Assembly (NCBI GenBank): GCA_002270295.1
Contig: NISF01000014.1
Coordinates: 1 to 64,000, forward strand
Direction of reading: 5' to 3'
Source: Enterobacter sp. 10-1
Lineage (GTDB): Bacteria > Pseudomonadota > Gammaproteobacteria > Enterobacterales > Enterobacteriaceae
Length of the DNA: 64,000 nt
Each line of letters starts with the position of its first letter. Within the stretch, counting starts at the first letter, position 1. Of the stretch, positions 9,617-18,191 are shown piece after piece. Under the pieces are notes generated by a model that ran no database searches, was not told where the DNA came from, and saw only the letters and a list, made by a program, of their open reading frames with translations. Position numbers and translations under genes: made by a program.

Positions 9617-9623
9617 TGGTGAC

Positions 9624-9640
9624 GGGCCGCCAGGCGGCCC
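9624..9640 (+). other. Intercistronic hairpin rafA-rafB
   Basis: GGGCCGC (9624-9630) and GCGGCCC (9634-9640) form a 7-bp, all-GC stem with a 3-base loop, just after the rafA stop and before the TGAGGA ribosome site of rafB. With no T run it is more likely an mRNA stability or processing element than a terminator. Confidence 0.55.
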
Positions 9641-9657
9641 TGACTGAGGAATATAAA

Positions 9658-10923
9658 ATGAATCCGACTGCCTGTACCCATAAAAACAACCCTAATTTCT
9701 GGATTTTCGGCCTGTTCTTTTTTCTCTACTTTTTTATTATGGCCACCTGCTTCCCGTTCCTGCCGATCTGGCTGTCGGACGTCATCGGCCTGAATAAAAC
9801 CGAGACCGGCATCGTTTTCTCCAGCCTTTCATTGTTTGCGATCTGCTTTCAGCCCGTTCTGGGGGTGATTTCCGATAAGCTGGGGCTGAAAAAACACCTG
9901 ATGTGGATCGTGACGATTTTGCTGGTGCTGATCGCGCCGTTCTTCCTCTATGTTTTTGCGCCGCTGCTGAAAACCAACATCTGGCTGGGGGCATTAAGCG
10001 GAGGCGCCTATATCGGTTTCGTGTTCTCCGCCGGTGCCGGAGCGATGGAAGCCTATATCGAACGCATCAGCCGCAACAGCGGGTTTGAGTACGGCAAAGC
10101 GCGAACCTTCGGCTGCCTTGGCTGGGCGCTGTGCGCGACGACCGCGGGGATGCTGTTTAGCGTCAACCCCGAGTGGGTATTCTGGATGGGCTCGGCCGCC
10201 GCGCTGCTGCTGGTGGTGCTGGTGGCTATCGCTAAACCCCAGGCCAGCCAGACCGCCCAGGTAATGGATTCTTTGGGAGCGAATCGCCCATCGGTGGATT
10301 TAAAAACCGCCTTGCGGATGTTCCGTCAGCGCAAAATGTGGATGTTCATTTTGTATGTGGTCGGCGTAGCGTGCGTATACGACGTCTTCGATCAGCAGTT
10401 TGCCACCTTCTTTAAATCCTTCTTCGCTACGCCGGAATCGGGCACCCGCGCCTTTGGTTTTGCGACCACCGCCGGGGAGATTTGCAACGCTATCATCATG
10501 TTCAGTTCGCCGTGGATTATTAACCGCATCGGCGCGAAGAACACCCTGCTGATTGCCGGGATGGTCATGGCGGCGCGGATGATCGGGTCATCGTTCGCCA
10601 CCACGGCGGTTGAGGTCGTGGCGCTGAAAATGCTCCATGCCCTGGAAGTGCCGTTCCTGCTGGTGGGGGCGTTTAAATATATTACCGGCGTATTTGACGT
10701 CCGGCTGTCGGCGACGATTTATCTGGTTGGCTTCCAGTTCTCCAAACAGGTGGCGGCGATTTTCCTCTCCGCCTTTGCCGGCAATATGTATGACCGGATT
10801 GGTTTCCAGGAGACGTATATGATCCTTGGCGGTATTGCACTGTCCGTGACGTTAATATCGGCCTTTACGCTTTCAGGGAAATCCGCCTCTGCCAGCGTCG
10901 GTAATAAAGCAATGACCATTTAA
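9658..10923 (+). CDS. rafB: LacY-type galactoside/H+ symporter (RafB-like permease)
   Basis: A 421-residue, 12-segment inner-membrane permease of the oligosaccharide:H+ symporter family, strongly similar to LacY throughout. The six residues essential in LacY have equivalents: E126 in AMEAYIE, R144 in GKARTFG, E269 in TAGEICN, R302 in AARMIGSSFA, and H322 and E325 in LHALEVPF. It should therefore be an active proton-coupled transporter, most likely for melibiose or raffinose given rafA, with lactose also possible. ATG 9658 follows TGAGGA; the longer frame start at 9505 lies inside rafA and is rejected. Confidence 0.92.
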   Translation: MNPTACTHKNNPNFWIFGLFFFLYFFIMATCFPFLPIWLSDVIGLNKTETGIVFSSLSLFAICFQPVLGVISDKLGLKKHLMWIVTILLVLIAPFFLYVFAPLLKTNIWLGALSGGAYIGFVFSAGAGAMEAYIERISRNSGFEYGKARTFGCLGWALCATTAGMLFSVNPEWVFWMGSAAALLLVVLVAIAKPQASQTAQVMDSLGANRPSVDLKTALRMFRQRKMWMFILYVVGVACVYDVFDQQFATFFKSFFATPESGTRAFGFATTAGEICNAIIMFSSPWIINRIGAKNTLLIAGMVMAARMIGSSFATTAVEVVALKMLHALEVPFLLVGAFKYITGVFDVRLSATIYLVGFQFSKQVAAIFLSAFAGNMYDRIGFQETYMILGGIALSVTLISAFTLSGKSASASVGNKAMTI

Positions 10924-10964
10924 TAAATTAACAGAATAAACTCTCACAGGGATGTGCTGAATAA

Positions 10965-11573
10965 ATGGAGAACAGGTTGGCGATGGATATTAAAAAAAGA
11001 ATGAACAGCGGTGAACTCTACTCTGATTCCGGACACGGGCTGCCAGAGGAGCGGCTGATGGCAAAAGCGCGGGCCTATGAATATAATCACTCGCATCCTT
11101 TCGCTCAGGAACTAAGAGACGATATTATCCAGCGAATGTTTGCGAGCGTGGGCAGGCAGTGCTGGATCGAGCCACCGATCAATATTGCTTACGGAATTCA
11201 CACCACTATTGGCGATAACTTCTACGCGAATTTCAATCTGACGCTGGTCGATGATGCGGAGATTATTATCGGCAATGACGTGATGTTCGCGCCGAATGTA
11301 ACAATCTCTACCGCCGGTCATCCGCTGCATCCGGATCTGCGCCGTTCGCTGCAGCAGTTCTCTCTGCCGGTCATCATTGAGGATGGCGTCTGGCTCGGCA
11401 CCGGAGTGATTATTAATCCAGGCGTTACCATCGGCAAAAACTCGGTGATTGGCGCCGGCAGCGTGGTTAATCGCTCGATCCCGGCGAACGTTGTTGCCGC
11501 CGGGGTGCCTTGCCGGGTATTAAGAGATATTACCGATGAGGATAAAAATAAATATCAGCTATATACCGGTTGA
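10965..11573 (+). CDS. Galactoside O-acetyltransferase (LacA/Maa-type)
   Basis: A 202-residue left-handed beta-helix acetyltransferase that uses acetyl-CoA to acetylate sugars. It aligns with LacA end to end (203 residues): N-terminal GLPEERLMAKARAYEYNHSHP, the catalytic-His region TAGHPLHPDLR, the hexapeptide repeats, and the C-terminal VVAAGVPCRVLRDI. ATG 10965 is used; ATG 10983 is a possible alternative with GGAG twelve bases upstream. Plasmid raf has the sucrose hydrolase RafD in this position, so the operon looks like a raf/lac mixture. It probably acetylates non-metabolised galactosides for disposal. Confidence 0.9.
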   Translation: MENRLAMDIKKRMNSGELYSDSGHGLPEERLMAKARAYEYNHSHPFAQELRDDIIQRMFASVGRQCWIEPPINIAYGIHTTIGDNFYANFNLTLVDDAEIIIGNDVMFAPNVTISTAGHPLHPDLRRSLQQFSLPVIIEDGVWLGTGVIINPGVTIGKNSVIGAGSVVNRSIPANVVAAGVPCRVLRDITDEDKNKYQLYTG

Positions 11574-11632
11574 TAAATAAATGTTGCATATTAATTATCC
11601 GCTTTGACCATATAAAAATAATGAAGATAAAA

Positions 11633-11653
11633 AGGTGAGTTATTCACTCACCT
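11633..11653 (+). other. Intercistronic hairpin before the porin gene
   Basis: AGGTGAGT (11633-11640) pairs with ACTCACCT (11646-11653), an 8-bp perfect stem with a 5-base loop, in the 109-bp spacer before rafY. No T run follows. It could tune porin expression or protect the 5' mRNA end. Confidence 0.5.
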
Positions 11654-11682
11654 GACCTTCCTGTTACCTCCGGAAAATAAAA

Positions 11683-13062
11683 ATGAATAAAAAGACGATA
11701 GCGTTAGCGATTAGTTTATGTTTGATGGCGAGTTCAGCAGTAGCTAAAAATAACTCTCTGACGCTTGAACAGCGTATGGAACAGCTGGAAGCGCGGCTTG
11801 CCGCGGCTGAAAGTCGGGCAACGGTGGCGGAAGGCCAGGTGCGGGAATTACAGGCGAAGCAGAATGCCGCTATTTCGCTGGCACAAACGACCGTTGCGGT
11901 AAAAAGCGTCGCGCCTGTCGAAGAGCGCGCCAGGAATATTACCGCGCCGGAGCTTAAACTCTCCGGTTATGGCGATCTGAAGATCTACGGTGACGTTGAA
12001 TTCAACATGGACGCGGAGAGCAAGCACGGCCTGCTGGCGATGACTAACGCCGATGTTGGCAGCGACCCGACCTATGATAACTGGGATTTAAACGGCCGCA
12101 TTCTGCTGGGCTTTGACGGCATCCGCACCATGAACAACGGCTATTTTGCCGGATTCTCGATCCAACCGCTGGCCGATATGACCGGCTCCATGAACCTTGA
12201 TGATGCCGCTTTCTTCTTTGGTCAGGAGAAGGACTGGAAGATAAAGGTCGGCCGTTTCGAAGCCTATGACATGTTCCCGCTGAACCAGGACACCTTTGTT
12301 GAGCATTCGGGTAATACCGCCAACGATCTTTATAGCGACGGTCACGGCTATATCTACATGATGAAAGAGGGGCGCGGGCGATCCGACGCGGGCGGTAATT
12401 TCCTGCTGAGCAAGCAGCTGGATAACTGGTATTTCGAGCTGAATACGCTGCTGGAGGACGGCACCTCGCTGTATGACGGCGGAGACTACCACGGCCGCGA
12501 CATGGAGCAGAAAAAGAACGTCGCCTACCTGCGTCCGGTTGTCTCGTGGGTCAAGGATGAGTTCTCCGTCGCCGCGGCGATGGAGTCAAACGTGGTGAAA
12601 AATGCCTACGGCTATAGCAACGCGCGGGGAGACTTCGTCGATCAGTCCGATCGTACCGGCTATGGGCTGACCATGACGTGGAATGGCCTGAAAACCAACC
12701 CCGCCGATGGCGTGGTGGTGAATGTGAACACCGCGTATATGGATGCCAACAATGAAAAAGACTTCACCGCCGGGGTTAACGCGCTGTGGCAGCGCTTTGA
12801 GCTGGGCTATATCTACGCCCATAACAAAATCAACGACTATGCCGGGGTGATTTGCGATAACGACTGCTGGATTAAGGATGAGGGGACCTACAATATTCAT
12901 ACCATCCACGCGTCGTATCAAATCCCGAACGTGATGAACATGCAGAACTTTAATATCTATCTCGGGGCCTACTACTCCATTCTTGATAGCGATGTGCAGG
13001 CCAATAAGAGCGATGACGACGATCGCTACGGCGCGCGCGTGCGCTTTAAATACTTCTTCTGA
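11683..13062 (+). CDS. rafY: Outer-membrane glycoporin (RafY/LamB-like)
   Basis: A 459-residue porin: signal peptide to about residue 21, a coiled-coil-like segment (LEQRMEQLEARLAAAESRATVAEGQVRELQAKQN) at about 28-62 as in ScrY/RafY-type porins, then a beta-barrel ending in the outer-membrane signature KYFF. As last gene of the alpha-galactoside operon it would admit raffinose-sized sugars. A cysteine pair near the C-terminal third (ICDNDCW) may form a loop disulfide. LamB or ScrY naming is possible, but context favours RafY. Confidence 0.88.
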   Translation: MNKKTIALAISLCLMASSAVAKNNSLTLEQRMEQLEARLAAAESRATVAEGQVRELQAKQNAAISLAQTTVAVKSVAPVEERARNITAPELKLSGYGDLKIYGDVEFNMDAESKHGLLAMTNADVGSDPTYDNWDLNGRILLGFDGIRTMNNGYFAGFSIQPLADMTGSMNLDDAAFFFGQEKDWKIKVGRFEAYDMFPLNQDTFVEHSGNTANDLYSDGHGYIYMMKEGRGRSDAGGNFLLSKQLDNWYFELNTLLEDGTSLYDGGDYHGRDMEQKKNVAYLRPVVSWVKDEFSVAAAMESNVVKNAYGYSNARGDFVDQSDRTGYGLTMTWNGLKTNPADGVVVNVNTAYMDANNEKDFTAGVNALWQRFELGYIYAHNKINDYAGVICDNDCWIKDEGTYNIHTIHASYQIPNVMNMQNFNIYLGAYYSILDSDVQANKSDDDDRYGARVRFKYFF

Positions 13063-13069
13063 GAACCGT

Positions 13070-13107
13070 AAAAAGCTGCCCCGCGAAACGTAGCCCGGCG
13101 GGGCAGC
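13070..13107 (-). terminator. Terminator of the rha operon, shared with rafY
   Basis: GCTGCCCCGC (13075-13084) pairs perfectly with GCGGGGCAGC (13098-13107). On the minus strand the stem is followed by a run of five T, making it an intrinsic terminator for the rhaM-ended transcript. The same hairpin also closes the convergent raf operon, without a T run on that side. Confidence 0.85.
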
Positions 13108-13115
13108 CGAGGAGG

Positions 13116-13430
13116 TTAATCCAGATAGAATACCGCCTTCAGATCGGCGCTGAGCGGGCTGTTATCGGCGTTTGCGGGCATCACGTCGCGCATATGCCGC
13201 CACCAGCGCTGACAGACCTCGGATTCGGCGACCGCGTTCCAGCGGGCTTCAGATTCAATCTCCACCGTGGCGAACAGCAGGCTGCGCTCTTTATCGAGAT
13301 AAATTGCGTAATGGTGCGCGCCGTGCGCCTTCAGAACCGCCTCCAGCTCCGGCCATATTGGCGAATGCCGACGCTGATACTCTTCGTGCGCGTCGGGATT
13401 CACCTGCATCACAAACGCCTTGCGGATCAT
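13116..13430 (-). CDS. rhaM: L-rhamnose mutarotase
   Basis: Interconverts alpha- and beta-L-rhamnopyranose in the cytoplasm so that the isomerase gets its preferred anomer. The 104-residue length equals E. coli RhaM; the family core [25 protein letters not shown] with the catalytic His is intact. ATG 13430 overlaps the stop of the dehydrogenase gene (ATGA), so the two are translationally coupled. In E. coli rhaM lies next to rhaD; here five genes separate them, yet it remains the last gene of the same leftward unit. Confidence 0.95.
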   Translation of the reverse strand: MIRKAFVMQVNPDAHEEYQRRHSPIWPELEAVLKAHGAHHYAIYLDKERSLLFATVEIESEARWNAVAESEVCQRWWRHMRDVMPANADNSPLSADLKAVFYLD

Positions 13431-14575
13431 AACGCCTCCAGATACAGCTCGCGTACTTCGTCGCGGCTGGCGGTTCGCGGGTTGCACGGCGCGCACGGGT
13501 CGGCGAGGGCCTTGTCCAGCCAGCCTTCGATGTCGGCTTTGGTCACCCCAAGCTGGCTGAAGCCCTGCGGAATGCCGACGCGTTTGCTCAGGGTGCGAAT
13601 CGCCTCGATCGCCGCCATGCTGGCTGCTTCATCGCTCATGTCGCGGGTCTCGACGCCCATCGCCTGCGCCACGCGGGCAAAACGGGCGACGGCGTTCGGG
13701 CGGTTAAAGTTTTCGATGATCGGCAGCAGGATGGCGTTGCATACGCCGTGGGGCAGGTTGTGGGTCGCGCCCGGCTGATGCGCCAGCGCATGAACCAGGC
13801 CGAGCCCGGCGCTGTTGAAGGCCATGCCCGCCAGATACTGGCCAAACGCCATCTGCTCACGTGCCTCAAGGTTATGCCCGTCGTCGACGGCTTTCGGCAG
13901 CCACAGATTAATGAGCCGAATGGCCTCAAGAGCATTGGCATCGGTTAGCGGATGGGCGCCGATCGAAACGAAAGCTTCGATAGCGTGCGTCAGGGCATCC
14001 ATTCCGGTGGCCGCGGTGATGGAGGCAGGAATGTCCAGCATCACGCTGGCGTCATCGACGGCGATGTCCGGAATAATATTCGGATCGATAATCACCTCTT
14101 TTACCTGGCGCGCGGAATCGATGATGACCGCATTACTGGTCATCTCCGCCGCCGTTCCGGCGGTGGTATTTATCGCCACCAGCGGTACGCCGGCGTTTTT
14201 CACCTTGCCGACGCCGGAATAGGCGGTGGAAGGGGCCGGATTGGCGGTGAGGATTTTAACCGCTTTAGCGGTATCGATGGGGCTACCGCCGCCAAACGCG
14301 ATGATGTAATCGCACTGCGCGTCGTGGAAGGCGGTAATGCCTTTATGCACCAGCGCTTCGGTGGGGTTGGGGAACACCTCATCAAACAGGTGCCAGGACA
14401 TCTGGTGCGCGTCGAGCGCGGCAAACAGGCTGTCCAGCAGGCCCAGCGTCACCAGCTGACCGTCGGTGACGATCAGCGCTTTGCCCCAACGTTTATCGGC
14501 GACCAGATTAACCATATCGCCAATGGCGCCTGCGCCGTGCAGGCTGATTTTCGGCAATGCCAACATAAAGCTCAT
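13427..14575 (-). CDS. Iron-containing alcohol dehydrogenase, probable lactaldehyde reductase (FucO-like)
   Basis: A 382-residue group III metal-dependent alcohol dehydrogenase. The NAD-binding [11 protein letters not shown] motif and metal-ligand regions ([28 protein letters not shown]) match FucO. RhaD produces L-lactaldehyde, and this enzyme would reduce it to L-1,2-propanediol under fermentation. Placed inside the rhamnose operon, it gives the pathway its own terminal enzyme instead of borrowing FucO from the fucose regulon. It is coupled to rhaM by an ATGA overlap. Exact substrate is inferred from family and context. Confidence 0.9.
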   Translation of the reverse strand: MSFMLALPKISLHGAGAIGDMVNLVADKRWGKALIVTDGQLVTLGLLDSLFAALDAHQMSWHLFDEVFPNPTEALVHKGITAFHDAQCDYIIAFGGGSPIDTAKAVKILTANPAPSTAYSGVGKVKNAGVPLVAINTTAGTAAEMTSNAVIIDSARQVKEVIIDPNIIPDIAVDDASVMLDIPASITAATGMDALTHAIEAFVSIGAHPLTDANALEAIRLINLWLPKAVDDGHNLEAREQMAFGQYLAGMAFNSAGLGLVHALAHQPGATHNLPHGVCNAILLPIIENFNRPNAVARFARVAQAMGVETRDMSDEAASMAAIEAIRTLSKRVGIPQGFSQLGVTKADIEGWLDKALADPCAPCNPRTASRDEVRELYLEAL

Positions 14576-14626
14576 AATAACTCTCCTGTTAATGAAATTC
14601 CGTTCCCCCCACCGTCAGGCGAAGGG

Positions 14627-15628
14627 CTAATGTCTTCGTTGCAGGACCCGACGGGTGATAATCGGCAGCGAAATCACCGCGATCAGCATTGCGCCGATGA
14701 TTATCGACATCACGATGCCCGGTACGTTGAGCAGGCTCAGGCCAAAGGTCACCAGCCCCATCAGGAAGGCGGCGATAATCACCCCAACCATGCTGCCGGA
14801 GCCGCCAAGGATGTTGATGCCGCCGAGCACCGCCATCGTCACAACCGCCAGCTCCCAGCCCACCGCCAGCGTTGGGCGGGTGCTGCCCAACCGTGACGTC
14901 AGCAGCACCGCCGCCAGCCCCGCCATCAGCCCGACCAGGGCAAACAGAATCAGGTTATGGCGCTTGACGTTGATCCCGGAAAACCAGGCGCCGGTCGGAT
15001 TATTGCCAATCGCGTAGGTGCGGCGGCCAAAGTTGGTTTTATGCAGCAGGAAGGTGAAGGCGGCTGCCAGCAGCAGGAACAGCGCAAACTCAAACGAGAG
15101 CGCTCCCCAAACGTAGCCCTGGCCGAACCAGGCGAAGCTGTCCGGATAGTGGTTTAGCGCCTTATCGCCCAGCAGGATGTAGGTCAGGCCGCGATACAGG
15201 CTCATGGTGCCGATGGTGATAACGATCGACGACAGGTTCAGGCGCGTCACCAGGATGCCGTTAAACAGGCCGCACAGCAGGCCAACTCCCAGCCCAACGG
15301 CAACCAGCAGCGGCGTATCCATCCCCGCCGCCGCGCAAAAGCCCATCGCCGTGGAGCTCAGCGCCATGGTTGAGGCGACCGAAAGGTCGATCTCTCTGGC
15401 GATAATCAGCATCGCCATCGGCAGGACGATAATCGCCTTCTCGGTAAAGTTGAAGGTGGCGTCCGACAGGTTCCAGATATTAAGGAAGTAGGGCGACGCC
15501 AGCGCATTGGCCGCAAAAACGGCCAGAGTTACCGCCAGCAGGAAGCCTTCCCAGCACAGCAGGCGGCGCAGCGGTGACGTCGTCGTCGCGCGGCTTGTCA
15601 TCTCTTCTGTGGTCACTATTTTGCTCAT
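14627..15628 (-). CDS. Rhamnose ABC transporter permease (RhaQ-type)
   Basis: A 333-residue inner-membrane permease of the RbsC/BPD_transp_2 class with many hydrophobic segments and the family stretch VTIGTMSLYRGLTYILLGDKA. It starts four bases inside the upstream permease gene (ATGA). The two permeases are related but not identical, so the channel is probably a heterodimer. Names RhaP and RhaQ follow the rhizobial operon order and could be swapped. Confidence 0.9.
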   Translation of the reverse strand: MSKIVTTEEMTSRATTTSPLRRLLCWEGFLLAVTLAVFAANALASPYFLNIWNLSDATFNFTEKAIIVLPMAMLIIAREIDLSVASTMALSSTAMGFCAAAGMDTPLLVAVGLGVGLLCGLFNGILVTRLNLSSIVITIGTMSLYRGLTYILLGDKALNHYPDSFAWFGQGYVWGALSFEFALFLLLAAAFTFLLHKTNFGRRTYAIGNNPTGAWFSGINVKRHNLILFALVGLMAGLAAVLLTSRLGSTRPTLAVGWELAVVTMAVLGGINILGGSGSMVGVIIAAFLMGLVTFGLSLLNVPGIVMSIIIGAMLIAVISLPIITRRVLQRRH

Positions 15629-16629
15629 GGTTTCACCGTCTGTTTTTGCGAAGCCAGTACCGCGCTGCGCAGAATGAGCCGTCCGTGACGTTTGTTCCCA
15701 CGCTCGTTAAGCACCACGGCGATGACAATAACCGCGCCGGAGATAGCCATTTGCCAGAAAGGTGAGATACCGATAACCGGTAGCGCGTTGTTGATAATCC
15801 CGAGGAACAGCGCGCCGCACAGGCAGCCGACCACGCGTCCGGTACCGCCCATCGTGCTAATGCCGCCGATGACGCAGGCCGCCACGACCTGTAGTTCGAA
15901 GCCGTTGGCGACGTCAACATAGGCGACGGCAAAGCGGGAGATCCACAGATAGCCGCAAAATCCCGCCAGCGCCCCGGAAAGGCAGAAGCTGATGAACTGC
16001 ATTTTCCCGGCGTTAATGCCGGTGTAGTACGCCGCCGTGGCGTTGCCGCCTGCGGTGTACAGCGCCCGCCCGGTACGGCTATAGCGCAGGAAATAACCCA
16101 CCAGCAGCAGGGCGGCGATGGCGCACCAGCTCAGCAGCGGCAGCCCCAGCAGCGAGGCGCGCGGCAGGCCGAGGAAGTCCGCGCTCATCTGATGCGAGTT
16201 AACCCAGCCGCCGTCGGAGAGCAGGAAAATAATGCCGCGATAGATGCTCATGGTGCCGAGGGTCACCACGATCGCCGGGATGCCGAGACGCCAGACCAGC
16301 AGGCCGTTAATCACCCCCATCAGCAGGCCAAGCAGGGTGGCCAGCAGCAGCAGCGCCCACACCGGAATTTCCGGGTGGTTGGCGTTAAGCAGGGCGACGA
16401 TCATCCCGGTCAGCGCCAGGTTGGCGGCCATCGACAGATCGATCCCCTTGGTCAGCAGCACCATCATCTGGCCGAGGGCGAGGACGATCAGAATCGAGGT
16501 GTCGTTAAACATCTCGACCAGGTTTTCCGCCGCGATGAACGACGGCACCCGGCTACCGATGCCCGCCACCATCAGGATAATGACCGCCGCCAGCAGCGCT
16601 TCGCGGTGTTTAAGCAGTTGTCGCCACAT
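15625..16629 (-). CDS. Rhamnose ABC transporter permease (RhaP-type)
   Basis: A 334-residue permease paralogous to the next gene, with VTLGTMSIYRGIIFLLSDGGWVNSHQMSADFLG. Its ATG at 16629 shares one base with the stop of the ATPase gene (TAATG) and its end overlaps the next permease, so the three membrane-complex genes are tightly coupled. Substrate specificity comes from the separate binding protein; rhamnose is inferred from the operon. Confidence 0.9.
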   Translation of the reverse strand: MWRQLLKHREALLAAVIILMVAGIGSRVPSFIAAENLVEMFNDTSILIVLALGQMMVLLTKGIDLSMAANLALTGMIVALLNANHPEIPVWALLLLATLLGLLMGVINGLLVWRLGIPAIVVTLGTMSIYRGIIFLLSDGGWVNSHQMSADFLGLPRASLLGLPLLSWCAIAALLLVGYFLRYSRTGRALYTAGGNATAAYYTGINAGKMQFISFCLSGALAGFCGYLWISRFAVAYVDVANGFELQVVAACVIGGISTMGGTGRVVGCLCGALFLGIINNALPVIGISPFWQMAISGAVIVIAVVLNERGNKRHGRLILRSAVLASQKQTVKP

Positions 16630-18140
16630 TACGCAGCCTCCCGGGCAATGCCGCTGGCGGCGCTGACGATGGTTTCCGCCGTCGCTTCGCCGGCGCGATA
16701 TTCGGCCACCATCAGCCCTTCGTGCATCACGATGATACGGTCGGCCATTCCCATGACCTCCGGCAGCTCTGAAGAGACCATAATGACCGCCAGCCCCTGG
16801 CTCACCAGCTCGGACATAAACTGGTGTACCGCCGCTTTTGAACCGATATCGATGCCTTTAGTCGGCTCATCGAGAATGATCACCTGCGGATGGGTGGCCA
16901 GCCATTTGCCGATCACCACTTTCTGCTGGTTGCCGCCGGAGAGGGTTTCGACCGCCTGCTGCCAGCTGAAGGCTTTGACCTGCAGGCGTGAGGCATACTC
17001 ATCGGCCAGCCGCCATTCGCGCGCGTCGTTCAGCACGCCGCTGGGGTTGAGCTTGCCGAGCTGGGGCAGGCTGATGTTCTGCGCGATCGGCAGGGCGATG
17101 ATCGCTCCCTGCTTCTGCCGCTCTTCCGGTACGCAGACGATACCGGCCTGAATGGCGTCCGCCGGCTGGCGAAAACGCACCGGTTTGCCTTTCAGCACGA
17201 TTTCGCCGGAGGAGGGATGCGATACGCCGGAAAGCGCCTGCATAAGTTCGGTACGCCCGGCGCCGACCAGGCCGTAGAAGCCGAGGATTTCACCTCTGCG
17301 CAGGGTGAAGCTGATATTGGCGAACTCGGTGGGATGACAGAGGTTGTTGACCTCCAGCACTGCCTCTCCCAGGGCGCAGCTCATTTTCGGGTAGGTTTGG
17401 GTAATGGCGCGTCCGACCATCATCGCCACCATCCGCTCTTCGGTGATCTCGTTGATGGCGCCGGAGCTCACGTACACGCCGTCGCGCAAAATAGTGTAGT
17501 AGTCCGCCAGCTCGAAGATTTCGTCAAACTTATGCGAGATAAACAGGATGGCCTTACCGTCCTGCTTCAGGCGTTCGACTATCTGATAAAACTCCAGAAT
17601 TTCGTGCTGCGAGAGCGCGGCGGTCGGCTCGTCAAGGATCACCACCTGCGCCTCAAAGGAGAGCGCCCGGGCGATGGCCACCATGTGGCGCTGGGCGATG
17701 CTCAGCGTTTTTAGCGTAGCGCGCGGGTCGATCTGCACTTCCAGGCGGCGGAGAATATCCCCGGCTTTCTGGTGCATCGCGGGCCAGTCGAGCTTTTTCA
17801 GCAGGCCTTTATGCAGATACTGGCCGACAAAAATATTCTCGGTCACCGAGAGTTCGTCAAACAGCACCGTCTCCTGGTGAATGGCGGTGATCCCGACCTT
17901 ATGCGCCGACTCCGGATGAGGCAGCTGAATCGGGATCGCTTTATACAGGATTTCGCCCTCTTCGGGCTGATAAATGCCGGTCATCACTTTGACCAGCGTG
18001 GATTTGCCGGCGCCGTTTTCGCCAATTAAGGCGGTCACTTTGCCGGGCCAGAGATCGAGCTGTACGTTCTCAAGGGCACGCACACCGGGGAAAACCTTGG
18101 TGATGCCCTTAAGCGACAGCAGTGGGGTGGACGCCGTCAT
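16629..18140 (-). CDS. Rhamnose ABC transporter ATPase with two nucleotide-binding domains (RhaT-type, not the symporter)
   Basis: A 503-residue sugar-ABC ATPase of the RbsA/MglA class. The N-terminal domain has Walker A GENGAGKST and Walker B VVILDEPTAALS. The C-terminal domain has a degenerate Walker A (GLVGAGRTEL) but a good signature LSGGNQQKVVIGKW and Walker B VIILDEPTKGID; such asymmetry is normal in this class. Rhizobial nomenclature calls this gene rhaT, which collides with the symporter gene rhaT at 25036, so I leave the symbol blank. Confidence 0.92.
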   Translation of the reverse strand: MTASTPLLSLKGITKVFPGVRALENVQLDLWPGKVTALIGENGAGKSTLVKVMTGIYQPEEGEILYKAIPIQLPHPESAHKVGITAIHQETVLFDELSVTENIFVGQYLHKGLLKKLDWPAMHQKAGDILRRLEVQIDPRATLKTLSIAQRHMVAIARALSFEAQVVILDEPTAALSQHEILEFYQIVERLKQDGKAILFISHKFDEIFELADYYTILRDGVYVSSGAINEITEERMVAMMVGRAITQTYPKMSCALGEAVLEVNNLCHPTEFANISFTLRRGEILGFYGLVGAGRTELMQALSGVSHPSSGEIVLKGKPVRFRQPADAIQAGIVCVPEERQKQGAIIALPIAQNISLPQLGKLNPSGVLNDAREWRLADEYASRLQVKAFSWQQAVETLSGGNQQKVVIGKWLATHPQVIILDEPTKGIDIGSKAAVHQFMSELVSQGLAVIMVSSELPEVMGMADRIIVMHEGLMVAEYRAGEATAETIVSAASGIAREAA

Positions 18141-18191
18141 GATAAGTCTCCGGTTTTTCCCCTGTTTCGATAGTGAAACAGGGGATGATGA

